Shown here one piece after another: positions 14,918 to 24,328 of a DNA stretch of 48,197 nt. The notes beneath the pieces are model-generated. The model did no database searches, was not told the DNA's origin, and worked only from the letters and a program-made list of their open reading frames with translations. Origin of the DNA: Saccharomonospora azurea NA-128 (GTDB taxonomy: Bacteria > Actinomycetota > Actinomycetes > Mycobacteriales > Pseudonocardiaceae). The stretch is taken from positions 3,838,615-3,886,811 of the forward strand of contig NZ_CM001466.1 in assembly GCF_000231055.2 (NCBI RefSeq), written 5' to 3'. The position numbers and the translations under genes were made by a program. Every line of letters starts with the position of its first letter. The stretch's first letter is position 1.

Positions 14918-16189
14918 GTGAAGAACATCTTTGTGTTGGCACTGGACGACGAGAACACCCGCACGCTTTACACGGTTCCCGGGGCGGAGAACTACCGGTT
15001 CCACTCGCTGCTCACCGTGGACGAGACCCAGGTCGGCGAGATCGACGTGGATGCGCTGTTCGACAAGGCAGTGTCCGAACTGGACGCTTTCGACGGGTCC
15101 GTCGACGCCATCGTGTCGTACTGGGACTTCCCTTCCTCGACGCTGCGGGCGATGCTCTGCGAGCGCTACGGGCTGCCCGGGCCGTCGGTGGAGTCGGTGG
15201 TGAAGTGCGAGCACAAGTACTGGTCCCGCCTCGAACAGCAGAAGTCGATCGACGAGTATCCCCACTTCGGCATCGTCGACCTCGACGAGCGCAGACCCCG
15301 TCCTCCCGAGGGCGTGCGCTATCCGATGTGGTTGAAGCCGGTCAAGTCGTACTCGTCGGAGCTCGCCTTCCTGGCGCGCGACGACGCCGAGTTCGACGAC
15401 GCCGTCGCCAGGATCCGCGAGGGGATCGGCCGCATCGGCAAGGCGTTCGACAGCGTCCTCGACCGGCTGGACCTCCCTTCGGAGATCCGCGAGGTGGGTG
15501 GGCAGGCGTGCCTGGCCGAGGAAGCGCTGTCGGGTGTGCAGTGCGCCACCGAGGGCTACGTCCACAACGGCGAGGTCGTCGTGTACGGCGTGCTCGACTC
15601 GATCGACTACCCGGGCCATTCGTCGTTCCTGCGCCACCAGTACCCGTCGCAGCTTCCCGCGGAGTCGCAGCGCCGACTGCGCGACGTCTCCCAGCGCGTG
15701 ATCAGCCAGATCGGCATGGACAACTCGACCTTCAGCATCGAGTTCTTCTGCGATCCGTCCTGCCACGACGTGGCCCTGCTGGAGATCAACCCGCGGCACT
15801 CGCAGTCGCACGCCGAGATGTTCGAGTGCGTCGACGGCATCGCGAACCACCACGCGATGGTGCAGCTCGGGCTCGGTCGTGACCCCGAACTGCCGTCGGG
15901 CGAGGGGCCGTACAACATCGCCGCGAAGTGGTATCACCGGCGTTTCGTCGACGGTGTGGTGTCGTCGGTGCCGAGCGCGGAGGACATCGAACGGGTCCGC
16001 GGCGAGCTGGGCGGTGTCGAAGTGGACATCGTGCCCAAGGCGGGTCAGCGGTTGTCGGATCTGTCGGGCCAGGACAGCTACAGCTACGAACTCGCCCACA
16101 TCTTCGTCGGTGCTCGCGACGAGACCGACCTGGTGCGGAAGTACGAGCGCTGCGTCGACGCGTTGCCGTTCGGTTTCGAGGACCACTGA
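14918..16189 (+). CDS. ATP-grasp ligase of unknown substrate
   Basis: 423 residues. ATP-grasp features include the nucleotide-binding lysine region KCEHKYWSRL (about 105), YPMWLKPVKSYSSELAF (about 140-155), LAEEALSGVQCATEGY (about 200) and the metal/phosphate site FSIEFFCDPS followed by LLEINPRHSQSH (about 275-298). The C-terminal extension (EVDIVPKAGQRLSDLSGQDS, then AHIFVGARDE) resembles the tail of amino-acid ligases of the carnosine synthase/BL00235 type. It probably couples a carboxylate to an amine through an acyl phosphate. GTG 14918 is chosen because upstream sequence is repeat array; only a weak AGGA precedes it. The CocE-type hydrolase follows after 26 bp, likely in the same operon. 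The substrate is unknown. Confidence 0.8.
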   Translation: MKNIFVLALDDENTRTLYTVPGAENYRFHSLLTVDETQVGEIDVDALFDKAVSELDAFDGSVDAIVSYWDFPSSTLRAMLCERYGLPGPSVESVVKCEHKYWSRLEQQKSIDEYPHFGIVDLDERRPRPPEGVRYPMWLKPVKSYSSELAFLARDDAEFDDAVARIREGIGRIGKAFDSVLDRLDLPSEIREVGGQACLAEEALSGVQCATEGYVHNGEVVVYGVLDSIDYPGHSSFLRHQYPSQLPAESQRRLRDVSQRVISQIGMDNSTFSIEFFCDPSCHDVALLEINPRHSQSHAEMFECVDGIANHHAMVQLGLGRDPELPSGEGPYNIAAKWYHRRFVDGVVSSVPSAEDIERVRGELGGVEVDIVPKAGQRLSDLSGQDSYSYELAHIFVGARDETDLVRKYERCVDALPFGFEDH

Positions 16190-16215
16190 CGAACTTCGAC
16201 TAGGAGGCTGCCGGC

Positions 16216-18240
16216 GTGCTGCGCGAGGTCGACTCGCTGCCCGAGGACATCGTCGTCGACGAACACGTGTGGATCACCGTCTCGGACGGGACGCGACTGG
16301 CCGCGAAGATCTGGCGGCCCGTGGTATCGGACCGCGAACCGGTGCCCGGGCTGCTGGAGTACATCCCGTACCGCAAGCGGGATCTCACGGCCATCCGCGA
16401 CTCGATCCACCACCCGTACCTGGCCGGACACGGTTACGCCTGCGTGCGCGTGGACATGCGGGGGACCGGGGAGTCCGAGGGCGTGCTCACCGACGAGTAC
16501 CTGGAACAGGAACAGCGGGACGCCGAGGACGTGCTGGACTGGCTCGCGCGGCAACCGTGGTGCACCGGTGAGCTGGGCATGTTCGGCATCTCGTGGGGCG
16601 CGTTCGCGGCGTTGCAGGTGGCCGCACGCAAGCCGCCGAACCTCAAGGCGATCGCCATCTCGTCGTTCACCGACGACCGCTACGCCGACGACTTCCACTA
16701 CATGGGCGGCTGCATGCTGTCGGACAACCTCGCCGAGTCCGGCACCATGTTCGCCTACAGCACGCTACCGCCCGACCCCGCGCTGGTGGGGGAGCGGTGG
16801 AAGGACATGTGGCGCGAGCGGGTCGACGCCGCGGGGCCGTGGGTCGACACGTGGTTGCACCACCAGCGCCGCGACGCCTACTGGACGCACGCGTCGGTCA
16901 ACGAGAACTACGCCGACGTGCGCTGTCCGGTGCTGGCGACCAGCGGGTGGGCCGACGGGTACTCGAACGCCGTGGCCCGGTTGCTCGCCCACGTCGACGT
17001 CCCGCGCAAGGGGTTGATCGGCCCGTGGTCGCACAAGTACCCGCACCTCGGGGAGCCGGGCCCCGCCATCGGTTACCTGCAGGAACTCGTGCGGTGGTGG
17101 GACCACTGGCTCAAGGGTGTGGACAACGGTGTGATGGACGGCCCGATGCTGGTGACGTGGATGCAGGACAGCGTCCCTCCGTCGACGTCCTACCACCGGC
17201 GGCCGGGCCGCTGGGTGGGCGAGCCGGAGTGGCCGTCACCGAACGTCCGGCCCGTCGCGCTGCCGCTCGCCCGGCACCGGCTGGCCGAGCCCGGCGAGAC
17301 GGTGCCCGGCGAAGACCTCACCGTGCAGTCACCGTTGTCGGTCGGCCAGTTCGCGGGGAAGTGGGCGTCGTACAACGCGCCGCCCGACCTGCCGTACGAC
17401 CAGCGTGAGGAGGACGGCGGCTCGCTCGTGTTCGAGACGGAGCCGTTGACCGAGGACGTGGAGGTGCTGGGCGCGCCGCGCGTGACGCTCGACATCGCCG
17501 CCGACCGGCCGGTGGCGATGGTGGCGGTGCGGCTCTCCGACGTGCTGCCCGACGGCCGGGCCACCCGGGTGACCTACGGTCTGCTCAACCTGACCCACCG
17601 GGACGGCCACGAGCACCCGCAGCCCGTCGTCCCCGGTGAACGGTGTCGCGTCGATGTGGATTTCAACGTCGTGGCCCAGCGGTTCGCGGCCGGGCACCGG
17701 ATCCGGTTGTCCGTGTCGTCGTCCTACTGGCCGCTGGCGTGGCCGCCGCCGGAACCCACGACGTTGTCCGTGCGGACCTCGTCCAGTGAACTGGTGCTGC
17801 CGGTGCGTGAGGTGGCCGGCGAGGAACCGGTGATCGAGTTCGGGCAGCCGGAGGGTGCGAAGCCGATCAGCACCACCCAGCTGCGGCCGAGCAGACACTC
17901 CTGGACGGTCTCCCGTGATCTCGTGCAGTACGAGTCGGCGCTCGACATCGTGAAGGACGCCGGGACCATCGCGTTCCCCGACCACGACGAGCTCGAAGTC
18001 AGCCGGTGCGCGCACGAGCGGTACAGCTGGGTGGCCGACGACTTCGAGACGGTGCGTGGCGTCACCGAGTGGACCATGGCCTTCGCCCGTGGTGACTGGG
18101 AGGCGACCACGGTCACGCGGCAGGAGCTCACGTGCACGCGCACGGAGTTCCACCTGCACGCCCGGCTCGACGCCTACGAGGGCACCAAACGGGTGATGTC
18201 CCGGAACTGGGAGAGCACCATCCCCCGCGACTGTGTCTGA
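16216..18240 (+). CDS. CocE/NonD-family hydrolase (X-Pro dipeptidyl-peptidase-like)
   Basis: A 674-residue serine hydrolase. The alpha/beta-hydrolase domain contains YIPYRKRD, DMRGTGESEG and the nucleophile elbow GISWG (Ser near 126). It then has SGWADGYSN (Asp near 247) and GPWSHKYPH (His near 273), a complete Ser-Asp-His triad in CocE order. The C-terminal jelly-roll domain has LVFETEPLTEDVEVLG and HRIRLSVSSSYWP. There is an extra tail of about 110 residues (after residue 560) beyond the usual 560-600 aa. There is no signal peptide, so it acts in the cytoplasm. AGGAGG near 16202 precedes GTG 16216. Family members cleave acyl or X-Pro bonds. Next to an ATP-grasp ligase it could release or recycle an amide product (inference). 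Confidence 0.88.
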   Translation: MLREVDSLPEDIVVDEHVWITVSDGTRLAAKIWRPVVSDREPVPGLLEYIPYRKRDLTAIRDSIHHPYLAGHGYACVRVDMRGTGESEGVLTDEYLEQEQRDAEDVLDWLARQPWCTGELGMFGISWGAFAALQVAARKPPNLKAIAISSFTDDRYADDFHYMGGCMLSDNLAESGTMFAYSTLPPDPALVGERWKDMWRERVDAAGPWVDTWLHHQRRDAYWTHASVNENYADVRCPVLATSGWADGYSNAVARLLAHVDVPRKGLIGPWSHKYPHLGEPGPAIGYLQELVRWWDHWLKGVDNGVMDGPMLVTWMQDSVPPSTSYHRRPGRWVGEPEWPSPNVRPVALPLARHRLAEPGETVPGEDLTVQSPLSVGQFAGKWASYNAPPDLPYDQREEDGGSLVFETEPLTEDVEVLGAPRVTLDIAADRPVAMVAVRLSDVLPDGRATRVTYGLLNLTHRDGHEHPQPVVPGERCRVDVDFNVVAQRFAAGHRIRLSVSSSYWPLAWPPPEPTTLSVRTSSSELVLPVREVAGEEPVIEFGQPEGAKPISTTQLRPSRHSWTVSRDLVQYESALDIVKDAGTIAFPDHDELEVSRCAHERYSWVADDFETVRGVTEWTMAFARGDWEATTVTRQELTCTRTEFHLHARLDAYEGTKRVMSRNWESTIPRDCV

Positions 18241-18251
18241 CGAGGTGCTCC

Positions 18252-18331
18252 GACATCGTGTCCGCGCCCTGCGTACGTGTGTTCGCGTCGCAGGGCGCGA
18301 ACACACGTACGGGAAGCGCGGACACGATGTC
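18252..18331. repeat. 80-bp near-perfect hairpin built from two 21-bp repeat units
   Basis: The left arm starts GACATCGTGTCCGCGC and the right arm ends GCGCGGACACGATGTC. Pairing runs 16 bp, then a 4-base mismatch, then 18 bp (17 Watson-Crick plus one G-T) to a loop of about 4 bases (18252 pairs with 18331). Each arm contains one 21-bp repeat unit (18258-18278 forward, 18305-18325 reverse). It fills the whole gap between two convergent genes and even covers two bases of the greA-like stop codon, so it can act as a bidirectional terminator. Confidence 0.9.
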
Positions 18332-18794
18332 AGTCGGGCAGGGTCAGCTTCACGATCTGGGCGGTGGCCTCGCCCCGGGGAGTGCGGTAGGTGACCGTGT
18401 CGCCTTCCGACCGGCCCACGAGCGCGTGGCCCAGCGGGCTGTCCGCCGTCAACGACGACGTGTCGTCGTCGTCCGCCTCGTCGGCGAAGCCGACCACCAC
18501 CATGTCCTCGGTGCTGCCGTCGTCGAAACGCAACGTGACCCGCGTACCGGAGGGCAGCCCGCGCTCCTGCTCGGCGGTCGGCCCCCCGTACAGCAGGTCG
18601 GTGACCTCGGCGATGCGCCGGTCGACCCGCGACACCACTTCGGCACGCTCCAGCAGGTCCGCCTGGTCGGCGCTGTCGCCGAGCGGATCCTCACCGAGCT
18701 TGGGTGCCAGGGCCTCTCGTTGCCTGCGCAGCGAGTCGAGCTCGCGTTCCAGACGCGCGCGGGTGGCCGGGCTCAAACCTGGGGTCGACGTCAT
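18330..18794 (-). CDS. greA: GreA/GreB-family transcription factor
   Basis: A 154-residue protein with an N-terminal coiled coil (RARLERELDSLRRQREALAP, then DQADLLERAEVVSRVDRRIAEV) and a C-terminal FKBP-like domain (DSPLGHALVGRSEGDTVTYR). Canonical GreA rescues backtracked RNA polymerase using acidic residues at the coiled-coil tip. The tip here reads EDPLGDSADQADLL, so acidic residues are present but the sequence differs from classic GreA. Mycobacterial divergent Gre homologues (Rv3788 type) can inhibit rather than rescue transcription. ATG 18794 was chosen over upstream options because MTSTPGL is the usual family N-terminus. It lies just downstream of tex on the same strand, 45 bp away, so two transcription accessory factors are grouped. 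Confidence 0.85.
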   Translation of the reverse strand: MTSTPGLSPATRARLERELDSLRRQREALAPKLGEDPLGDSADQADLLERAEVVSRVDRRIAEVTDLLYGGPTAEQERGLPSGTRVTLRFDDGSTEDMVVVGFADEADDDDTSSLTADSPLGHALVGRSEGDTVTYRTPRGEATAQIVKLTLPD

Positions 18795-18839
18795 GGACCC
18801 ATTGTCCGGCCAGGCCGCCCGGCTCGCCACGCGCCCTGA

Positions 18840-21215
18840 TCAGACCCGGTAACCCGCCTTCCGCAGTGCGTCGGCCATCGCACCGCCGCCGGACCGGCGG
18901 TCGCCCCGCTTGCGGTTCTGCTTGCCCTGACCGCCCTGGCCACCGCCCTGGCCGCCCTGCCGCTGCGTGTTCTTCGGATCCTGCGACTTCGCCGACCCCT
19001 GGCCCTTGCGGCCGCCTCGGCGCCCGTCCTGCCCCGCCGTGGGTTCGTCGTCGAGCCGCAGCGTGAGCGAGATGCGCTTGCGCGGCACGTCCACGTCGAG
19101 GACCTTGACCGTCACGACATCGCCCGATTTGACGACGTCGTGCGGGTCGGAGACGTACTGGTGCGACATGGCGGACACGTGCACGAGACCGTCCTGGTGG
19201 ACGCCGATGTCGACGAACGCGCCGAACGCCGCCACGTTGGTGACCACGCCCTCCAGGCGCATGCCGGGCTTGAGGTCGGCCAGCGTGTCGACGCCGTCGG
19301 CGAACGTCGCCGTCTTGAACTCCGGACGCGGGTCGCGGCCGGGCTTCTCCAGCTCGGCGAGGATGTCGGTGACCGTCGGCACGCCGAACTTCTCGTCGGC
19401 GAACGTCTCGGGCTTCAGCGAGCGCAGGGTGCGGGAGGCGCCGATGAGCTCCCGGATGCCGACGCCCGCGTGGTCGAGGATGCGCCGCACGACGGGGTAG
19501 GACTCGGGGTGCACGGCGGAGGCGTCGAGCGGGTCGTCGCCGTCGGGGATGCGGAGGAAGCCCGCGCACTGCTCGAACGCCTTCGGGCCGAGGCGAGCGA
19601 CGTCCTTGAGCGCCGTCCGGGTACGGAAGGGTCCGTTGGCGTCGCGGTGGGCGACGATGTTCTCCGCCAGCCCGGTGCCGATGCCGGACACGCGGGCCAG
19701 CAGGGGAGCGGACGCGGTGTTGAGGTCGACGCCCACCGCGTTCACGCAGTCCTCCACGACGGCGTCGAGCGAGCGCGACAGTTTCGTCTCGGCCACGTCG
19801 TGCTGGTACTGGCCGACGCCGATCGACTTCGGGTCGATCTTGACGAGTTCGGCCAGCGGGTCCTGGAGCCTGCGGGCGATGGACACGGCCCCGCGCAGCG
19901 ACACGTCGAGGTCGGGCAGCTCCTGCGACGCGTAGGCCGACGCCGAGTACACCGACGCGCCCGCCTCCGACACGACGACCTTGGTGATGCCGAGGTCGGG
20001 GTGCTTCTTGGCGAGGTCGCCGGCGAGCTTGTCGGTCTCGCGCGACGCGGTGCCGTTGCCGATGGCGACGAGTTCGACACCGTGCGCGCGGACGAGACGT
20101 TCCAGCGTGGCCAGTGCGTCGTCCCACCGGGACTGCGGTTTGTGCGGGTAGATCGTGTCGGTGGCGACGACCTTGCCGGTGCCGTCCACGACCGCCACCT
20201 TCACACCGGTGCGGTAGCCGGGGTCGAGCCCCATGGTCGGGCGGGTTCCGGCGGGCGCGGCGAGCAGCAGGTCGCGCAGGTTGGCCGCGAAGATGCGCAC
20301 GGCCTCGTCCTCGGCGGCCTGCCGCAGGCGCATGCGCAGGTCGATGCCGAGGTGCAGCAGGATCTTCGTGCGCCACGCCCAGCGCACCGTGTCGCGCAGC
20401 CAGCGGTCGGCGGGCCGGCCCGCGTCGGAGATGCCGTGGCGTTCGGCGATGCGGGTCTCGTAGTGGTCGGCCTCGGCGCCCGGTTCGACGGGCTCGGTGG
20501 TGAGGTCGAGGATTTCCTCCTTCTCACCGCGGAAGAGCGCCAGGATGCGGTGCGACGGCAGCTTCGCGAGCGGTTCGGCGAAGTCGAAGTAGTCGGCGAA
20601 CTTGGCGCCGTCGGTCTCCTTGCCTTCGCGGACCTTCGAGGTCAGCCAGCCTCGGGTCCACATGGTCTCGCGGAGTTCGCCGATGAGGTCGGCGTCCTCG
20701 GCGAAGCGTTCCACGAGGATGGCGCGTGCCCCCGCGAGCGCGGCGGCGGCGTCGGCGACACCCGCGTCGGCGTTGACGAACGCCTCGGCCGCGGTGGTCG
20801 GGTCCTGCGTGGGGTCGGACAGCAGGCCGTCCGCCAGCGGTTCGAGGCCGGCCTCCCTCGCGATCTGGGCCTTGGTGCGGCGCTTGGGCTTGTAGGGGAG
20901 GTAGATGTCCTCGAGACGGGCCTTCTCCTCGGCGGCCATGATCCGGGCTTCGAGCTCTTCGGTGAGCTTGCCCTGGGAGCGGATGGATTCGAGGATCACC
21001 GTGCGCCGGTCTTCGAGCTCCCGCAGGTAGCGCAGGCGTTCCTCGAGGGTGCGCAGCTGGGTGTCGTCGAGGCCGCCCGTCACCTCCTTGCGGTAACGCG
21101 CGATGAACGGCACCGTCGAGCCGTCGTCCAGCAGGGCCACGGCGGAGTGGACCTGCTCGGAGCGGACACCGAGTTCGCCGGCGATCTTGTCATGAAGGGA
21201 CGTCCTGTCAGCCAC
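18840..21215 (-). CDS. tex: Tex-family S1 RNA-binding transcription accessory protein
   Basis: 791 residues, close to full-length Tex. Domains in order are an N-terminal helical region with [17 protein letters not shown], a YqgF/RuvX-like fold ([20 protein letters not shown] near 325), a helix-hairpin-helix segment ([20 protein letters not shown] near 510) and the S1 RNA-binding domain (about 648-717, [20 protein letters not shown]). A disordered tail rich in Gly, Gln, Lys and Arg follows, ending [12 protein letters not shown], longer and more basic than in E. coli-type Tex. It binds nucleic acid and influences transcription elongation. GTG 21215 lacks a clear SD, and CACAAT lies 8 bases upstream, so the mRNA may be leaderless. 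It is divergent from ilvD with only 44 bp between starts. Confidence 0.93.
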   Translation of the reverse strand: MADRTSLHDKIAGELGVRSEQVHSAVALLDDGSTVPFIARYRKEVTGGLDDTQLRTLEERLRYLRELEDRRTVILESIRSQGKLTEELEARIMAAEEKARLEDIYLPYKPKRRTKAQIAREAGLEPLADGLLSDPTQDPTTAAEAFVNADAGVADAAAALAGARAILVERFAEDADLIGELRETMWTRGWLTSKVREGKETDGAKFADYFDFAEPLAKLPSHRILALFRGEKEEILDLTTEPVEPGAEADHYETRIAERHGISDAGRPADRWLRDTVRWAWRTKILLHLGIDLRMRLRQAAEDEAVRIFAANLRDLLLAAPAGTRPTMGLDPGYRTGVKVAVVDGTGKVVATDTIYPHKPQSRWDDALATLERLVRAHGVELVAIGNGTASRETDKLAGDLAKKHPDLGITKVVVSEAGASVYSASAYASQELPDLDVSLRGAVSIARRLQDPLAELVKIDPKSIGVGQYQHDVAETKLSRSLDAVVEDCVNAVGVDLNTASAPLLARVSGIGTGLAENIVAHRDANGPFRTRTALKDVARLGPKAFEQCAGFLRIPDGDDPLDASAVHPESYPVVRRILDHAGVGIRELIGASRTLRSLKPETFADEKFGVPTVTDILAELEKPGRDPRPEFKTATFADGVDTLADLKPGMRLEGVVTNVAAFGAFVDIGVHQDGLVHVSAMSHQYVSDPHDVVKSGDVVTVKVLDVDVPRKRISLTLRLDDEPTAGQDGRRGGRKGQGSAKSQDPKNTQRQGGQGGGQGGQGKQNRKRGDRRSGGGAMADALRKAGYRV

Positions 21216-21224
21216 GACACCGAA

Positions 21225-21253
21225 TTGTGCCTGCTGCGCTCGGCGCTCATGAT
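21225..21253 (+). promoter_or_regulatory. Probable leaderless promoter of ilvD
   Basis: TTGTGC (21225-21230), a 17-base spacer and CATGAT (21248-21253) end six bases before the ilvD ATG at 21260, where no Shine-Dalgarno is present. The distance is right for transcription starting at or next to the start codon. Confidence 0.45.
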
Positions 21254-21259
21254 GGCCCC

Positions 21260-22948
21260 ATGACCGAAACCGGCACTGTCGGCCCGGTCGACCCGAGGCC
21301 GCGCAGCCGCGACGTCACCGACGGCGTCGAACGCACGGCCGCGCGAGCGATGTTGCGCGCCGTGGGCATGGGCGACGCCGACTTCGCGAAGCCGCAGGTG
21401 GGCATCGCCTCGTCGTGGAACGAGATCACCCCGTGCAATCTGTCACTGCGCAGGCTCGCGGACGCCGGCAAGCAGGGCGTGCACGCGGGTGGTGGCTACC
21501 CGCTGGAGTTCGGCACGGTGTCGGTGTCGGACGGCATCAGCATGGGACACCGGGGCATGCACTTCTCGCTCGTGTCGCGGGAGGTCATCGCCGACTCGGT
21601 GGAGACGGTGCTGGAGGCCGAGCGCCTCGACGGAGCCGTGCTGCTGGCCGGGTGCGACAAGAGCCTGCCGGGGATGCTGATGGCCGCGGCGCGCATCGAC
21701 GTGGCGGCCGTGTTCGTGTACGCGGGGTCCACGCTGCCCGGTCGGCTCGACGGCCGTGAGGTCACCATCATCGACGCCTTCGAGGCGGTCGGTGCGTGTG
21801 CGCGCGGATTGATCGGCTCGGACGAGGTCGACCGGGTCGAGCGCGCCGTGTGTCCCGGCGAGGGCGCGTGCGGGGGCATGTACACGGCCAACACGATGGC
21901 GTGCGCCGCCGAGGCGCTGGGCATGTCGTTGCCCGGGTCGGCGAGCCCGCCGTCCGTCGACCGCAGGCGCGACGGCTACGCGCGCGCCAGCGGTGAGGCG
22001 GTCGTCGAGATGCTGCGCCGCGGGATCAGCGCGCGCGACATCCTCACCCGGGAGGCGTTCGAGAACGCCGTCGCGGTGGTGATGGCGCTGGGCGGCTCGA
22101 CCAACGCGGTGCTGCATCTGCTCGCCATCGCGCACGAGGCCGGGGTGCCGCTGACGCTGGACGACTTCTCGCGCGTCGGCGACCGTGTGCCGCACCTGGC
22201 CGACGTCAAGCCGTTCGGCAAGTACGTGATGACCGCCGTGGACCGGGTCGGCGGTGTTCCCGTGGTGATGCGGGCGCTGCTCGACGCGGGCCTGCTGCAC
22301 GGCGACTGCCTGACGGTCACCGGGCGGACGGTGGCGGAGAACCTCGACGAGGCCGGGCCGGGCGAACTCGACGGCACGGTGCTGCGCACGCTGTCGAACC
22401 CGATCCACGCCTCGGGCGGCATCACGATCCTGCACGGCAGCCTCGCGCCGGAGGGCGCGGTGGTGAAGAGCGCGGGTTTCGACCGGTCCCGGTTCGAGGG
22501 CCGGGCGCGGGTGTTCGACGGCGAGCAGGCGGCGATGGCCGCGCTGCCGGAACTGGTGGCGGGCGACGTCGTGGTGATCCGTTACGAGGGGCCGCGCGGC
22601 GGGCCGGGGATGCGCGAGATGCTGGCCGTCACCGGGGCCATCAAGGGCGCCGGGCTGGGCCGGGACGTGCTGTTACTGACCGACGGCCGGTTCTCGGGCG
22701 GCACCACCGGGTTGTGCATCGGCCACGTGGCGCCGGAGGCCGCGCACGGCGGTCCGATCGCGTTCGTGCGCGACGGGGACCGCATCGTCGTCGACCTGGA
22801 GAACCGGACGCTCGACCTGCTCGTCGACGACGCCGAGCTCGCGCGGCGGCGCGAGGGGTGGCGGGCGCCGGAGGTCGAGCACCGGGGCGTGCTGGGCAAG
22901 TACGCGCGGCTCGTGGGCTCGGCGTCCGTGGGAGCTGTGTGCTCGTAA
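21260..22948 (+). CDS. ilvD: Dihydroxy-acid dehydratase
   Basis: 562 residues. Converts 2,3-dihydroxy-3-methylbutanoate/pentanoate to the 2-keto acids in valine and isoleucine synthesis. The iron-sulfur cysteines are visible in [10 protein letters not shown] (near 60), [13 protein letters not shown] (near 130) and [20 protein letters not shown] (near 200). Family motifs [37 protein letters not shown] and [20 protein letters not shown] follow. Length and order match the short (ILVD) group. ATG 21260 is the family start ([20 protein letters not shown] close behind); no SD precedes it. It stands alone here, away from other ilv genes, and its 3' end is 7 bp from the convergent acetyltransferase gene. 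Confidence 0.95.
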   Translation: MTETGTVGPVDPRPRSRDVTDGVERTAARAMLRAVGMGDADFAKPQVGIASSWNEITPCNLSLRRLADAGKQGVHAGGGYPLEFGTVSVSDGISMGHRGMHFSLVSREVIADSVETVLEAERLDGAVLLAGCDKSLPGMLMAAARIDVAAVFVYAGSTLPGRLDGREVTIIDAFEAVGACARGLIGSDEVDRVERAVCPGEGACGGMYTANTMACAAEALGMSLPGSASPPSVDRRRDGYARASGEAVVEMLRRGISARDILTREAFENAVAVVMALGGSTNAVLHLLAIAHEAGVPLTLDDFSRVGDRVPHLADVKPFGKYVMTAVDRVGGVPVVMRALLDAGLLHGDCLTVTGRTVAENLDEAGPGELDGTVLRTLSNPIHASGGITILHGSLAPEGAVVKSAGFDRSRFEGRARVFDGEQAAMAALPELVAGDVVVIRYEGPRGGPGMREMLAVTGAIKGAGLGRDVLLLTDGRFSGGTTGLCIGHVAPEAAHGGPIAFVRDGDRIVVDLENRTLDLLVDDAELARRREGWRAPEVEHRGVLGKYARLVGSASVGAVCS

Positions 22949-22954
22949 CGGCGT

Positions 22955-23803
22955 TCAGCCGCCGAGTTTCTCCTCGATCCACCTGACCCCGAAGTCGACC
23001 ACGTCGGCGGCCTCGAACAGGTGGCTGCGGGCGGCACCGACCTGCCCCGTGCGCCCGAAGCCCGCCGCCAGCAACTCCTCGCCGATCACGCCGAACGCGT
23101 CCTCGTCCGCGCCCACGACGGGCGAGTAGTCGAAGGCGCCGTTCTCCGAGTCGATGTCGGAGAACCGCCGCCACATCCGCTCGCCGTCCACGTCGATGGG
23201 CATCTCGTAGGAGACGAAGATCTTGTTCGGGGCGTCGGCGAGGGCCTCCGCGTGGTGCAGCAGGGTGAGCGTGTCGAGCGGAGCCCCGAGCATGAGCACC
23301 CGACCGCCGACCTCCGCCAGCCGGGCGAGCGGACTGTCCGGGCCGTGTGGGCCGTCCCACGGATGGTCGGACATCAGCTCCTCCGCGCGCAGGCCCACGG
23401 CGGCGAAGCTCGCGTCGGGATGCCTGCTGCGCACGGCACCGGGCCAGCGGCGCAGGGCCTCAGGTAACCGACCGTTCGCGTGGTCGGCTTCGCTGAGATC
23501 GGGGTGGAAGGCGGGATGCTCCGCCCGGATCCGCTCCTGCCACTGCCGGGGCCACGTGAGGAATTCGTACGGTGGTGCGTCGTTCCAGCCACACGTGACC
23601 ATCAACGTCCCTCGTGGACCGACCACGTCCAGCAGCGCGTGGATGACCGTGGTGGGCCCGCCCGCGACGTAGCCGATGGCCGACAGCCGGGTGTGGAACA
23701 TGACCGTGTCGCCGCTCCGCAGACCGAGCGCGTCGAGGTCGCGCGCGAGTCGGCTGCGCGTCACGGGACCGTTCGAGCGCCCTAGCAGGGCGGAGGTGTC
23801 CAT
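22955..23803 (-). CDS. AAC(3)-family aminoglycoside N3-acetyltransferase-like protein
   Basis: A 282-residue antibiotic acetyltransferase fold. It begins TRSRLARDLDALGLRSGDTV, then VMFHTRLSAIGYVAGGPTTV and VGPRGTLMVTC in the acetyl-CoA region, HPWDGPHGPDSPLARLAEVG with the GxDSP-type loop, and MLGAPLDTLTLLHHAEALAD carrying the expected catalytic-region histidine. Family enzymes move an acetyl group from acetyl-CoA to the 3-amino group of deoxystreptamine aminoglycosides. Chromosomal actinomycete members are often intrinsic, and many act poorly on clinical drugs. ATG 23803 is chosen from homologous N-terminal length; the open frame upstream crosses a promoter region. It is flanked by unrelated housekeeping genes, with no mobile-element traces. 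Confidence 0.88.
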   Translation of the reverse strand: MDTSALLGRSNGPVTRSRLARDLDALGLRSGDTVMFHTRLSAIGYVAGGPTTVIHALLDVVGPRGTLMVTCGWNDAPPYEFLTWPRQWQERIRAEHPAFHPDLSEADHANGRLPEALRRWPGAVRSRHPDASFAAVGLRAEELMSDHPWDGPHGPDSPLARLAEVGGRVLMLGAPLDTLTLLHHAEALADAPNKIFVSYEMPIDVDGERMWRRFSDIDSENGAFDYSPVVGADEDAFGVIGEELLAAGFGRTGQVGAARSHLFEAADVVDFGVRWIEEKLGG

Positions 23804-23941
23804 GTCGCGAAGTGTAGGTCGAGAGACCCGACCGGATGATTCCGAAATCTCGGTTCCGGACACGCCCTCGGGCAGCCCGATTCTGTCGGCCCCCACTGAT
23901 ACTCAATGAGCACCACAGCACCACACGCGGGGAGGCGACAC

Positions 23942-24328
23942 ATGGTGAAGGCACTTGTGGCCACGGCGGCGACCCAGGGGTTCCGCGACAGCGACTACCA
24001 CTGGTGCGTCGAGGGCGAACTGGTGTGGATCGCACCGACGTGTGCGAAGGACCGCGACGACCCCGACGGCGGGTGTGGTTGCGGTCGGGGGTTCGCCGGG
24101 CTGTCGTCGCACCGCGCCACCACCACGGCGATGGTGCGGACCCTGCACGGCATCAGCCGTGAGGACTACATCATGGTGCTGCGGTCCAGTGTGGAGGAAC
24201 AGGGTTACGACATCGCCGACGTGGCGGCTCTGGCCGACTCGCTGCTCGACCTGGTCGCCGACCTACCGGACGGCGCGGTGCTGGAACACCGGCTCAACTA
24301 CGTGCAGGTGAGGCAGGGGGTTCCGTGA
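23942..24328 (+). CDS. Conserved-type protein with a GCGCG cysteine motif, function unknown
   Basis: 128 residues, with ATG 23942 preceded by GGGGAGG about 7 bases upstream. The central stretch holds four cysteines: CVEGELVWIAPTC, then DPDGGCGCGRGFAGLSSHRA. The pattern C-x12-C-x10-C-G-C-G could bind zinc or another metal. The remainder is helical (MVRTLHGISREDYIMVLRSS). There is no signal or membrane segment. It looks like a widespread actinobacterial single-domain family, but I cannot name a function. Its last 35 bp overlap the end of the convergent PPOX gene, so antisense interference between the two messages is possible. Confidence 0.75.
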   Translation: MVKALVATAATQGFRDSDYHWCVEGELVWIAPTCAKDRDDPDGGCGCGRGFAGLSSHRATTTAMVRTLHGISREDYIMVLRSSVEEQGYDIADVAALADSLLDLVADLPDGAVLEHRLNYVQVRQGVP

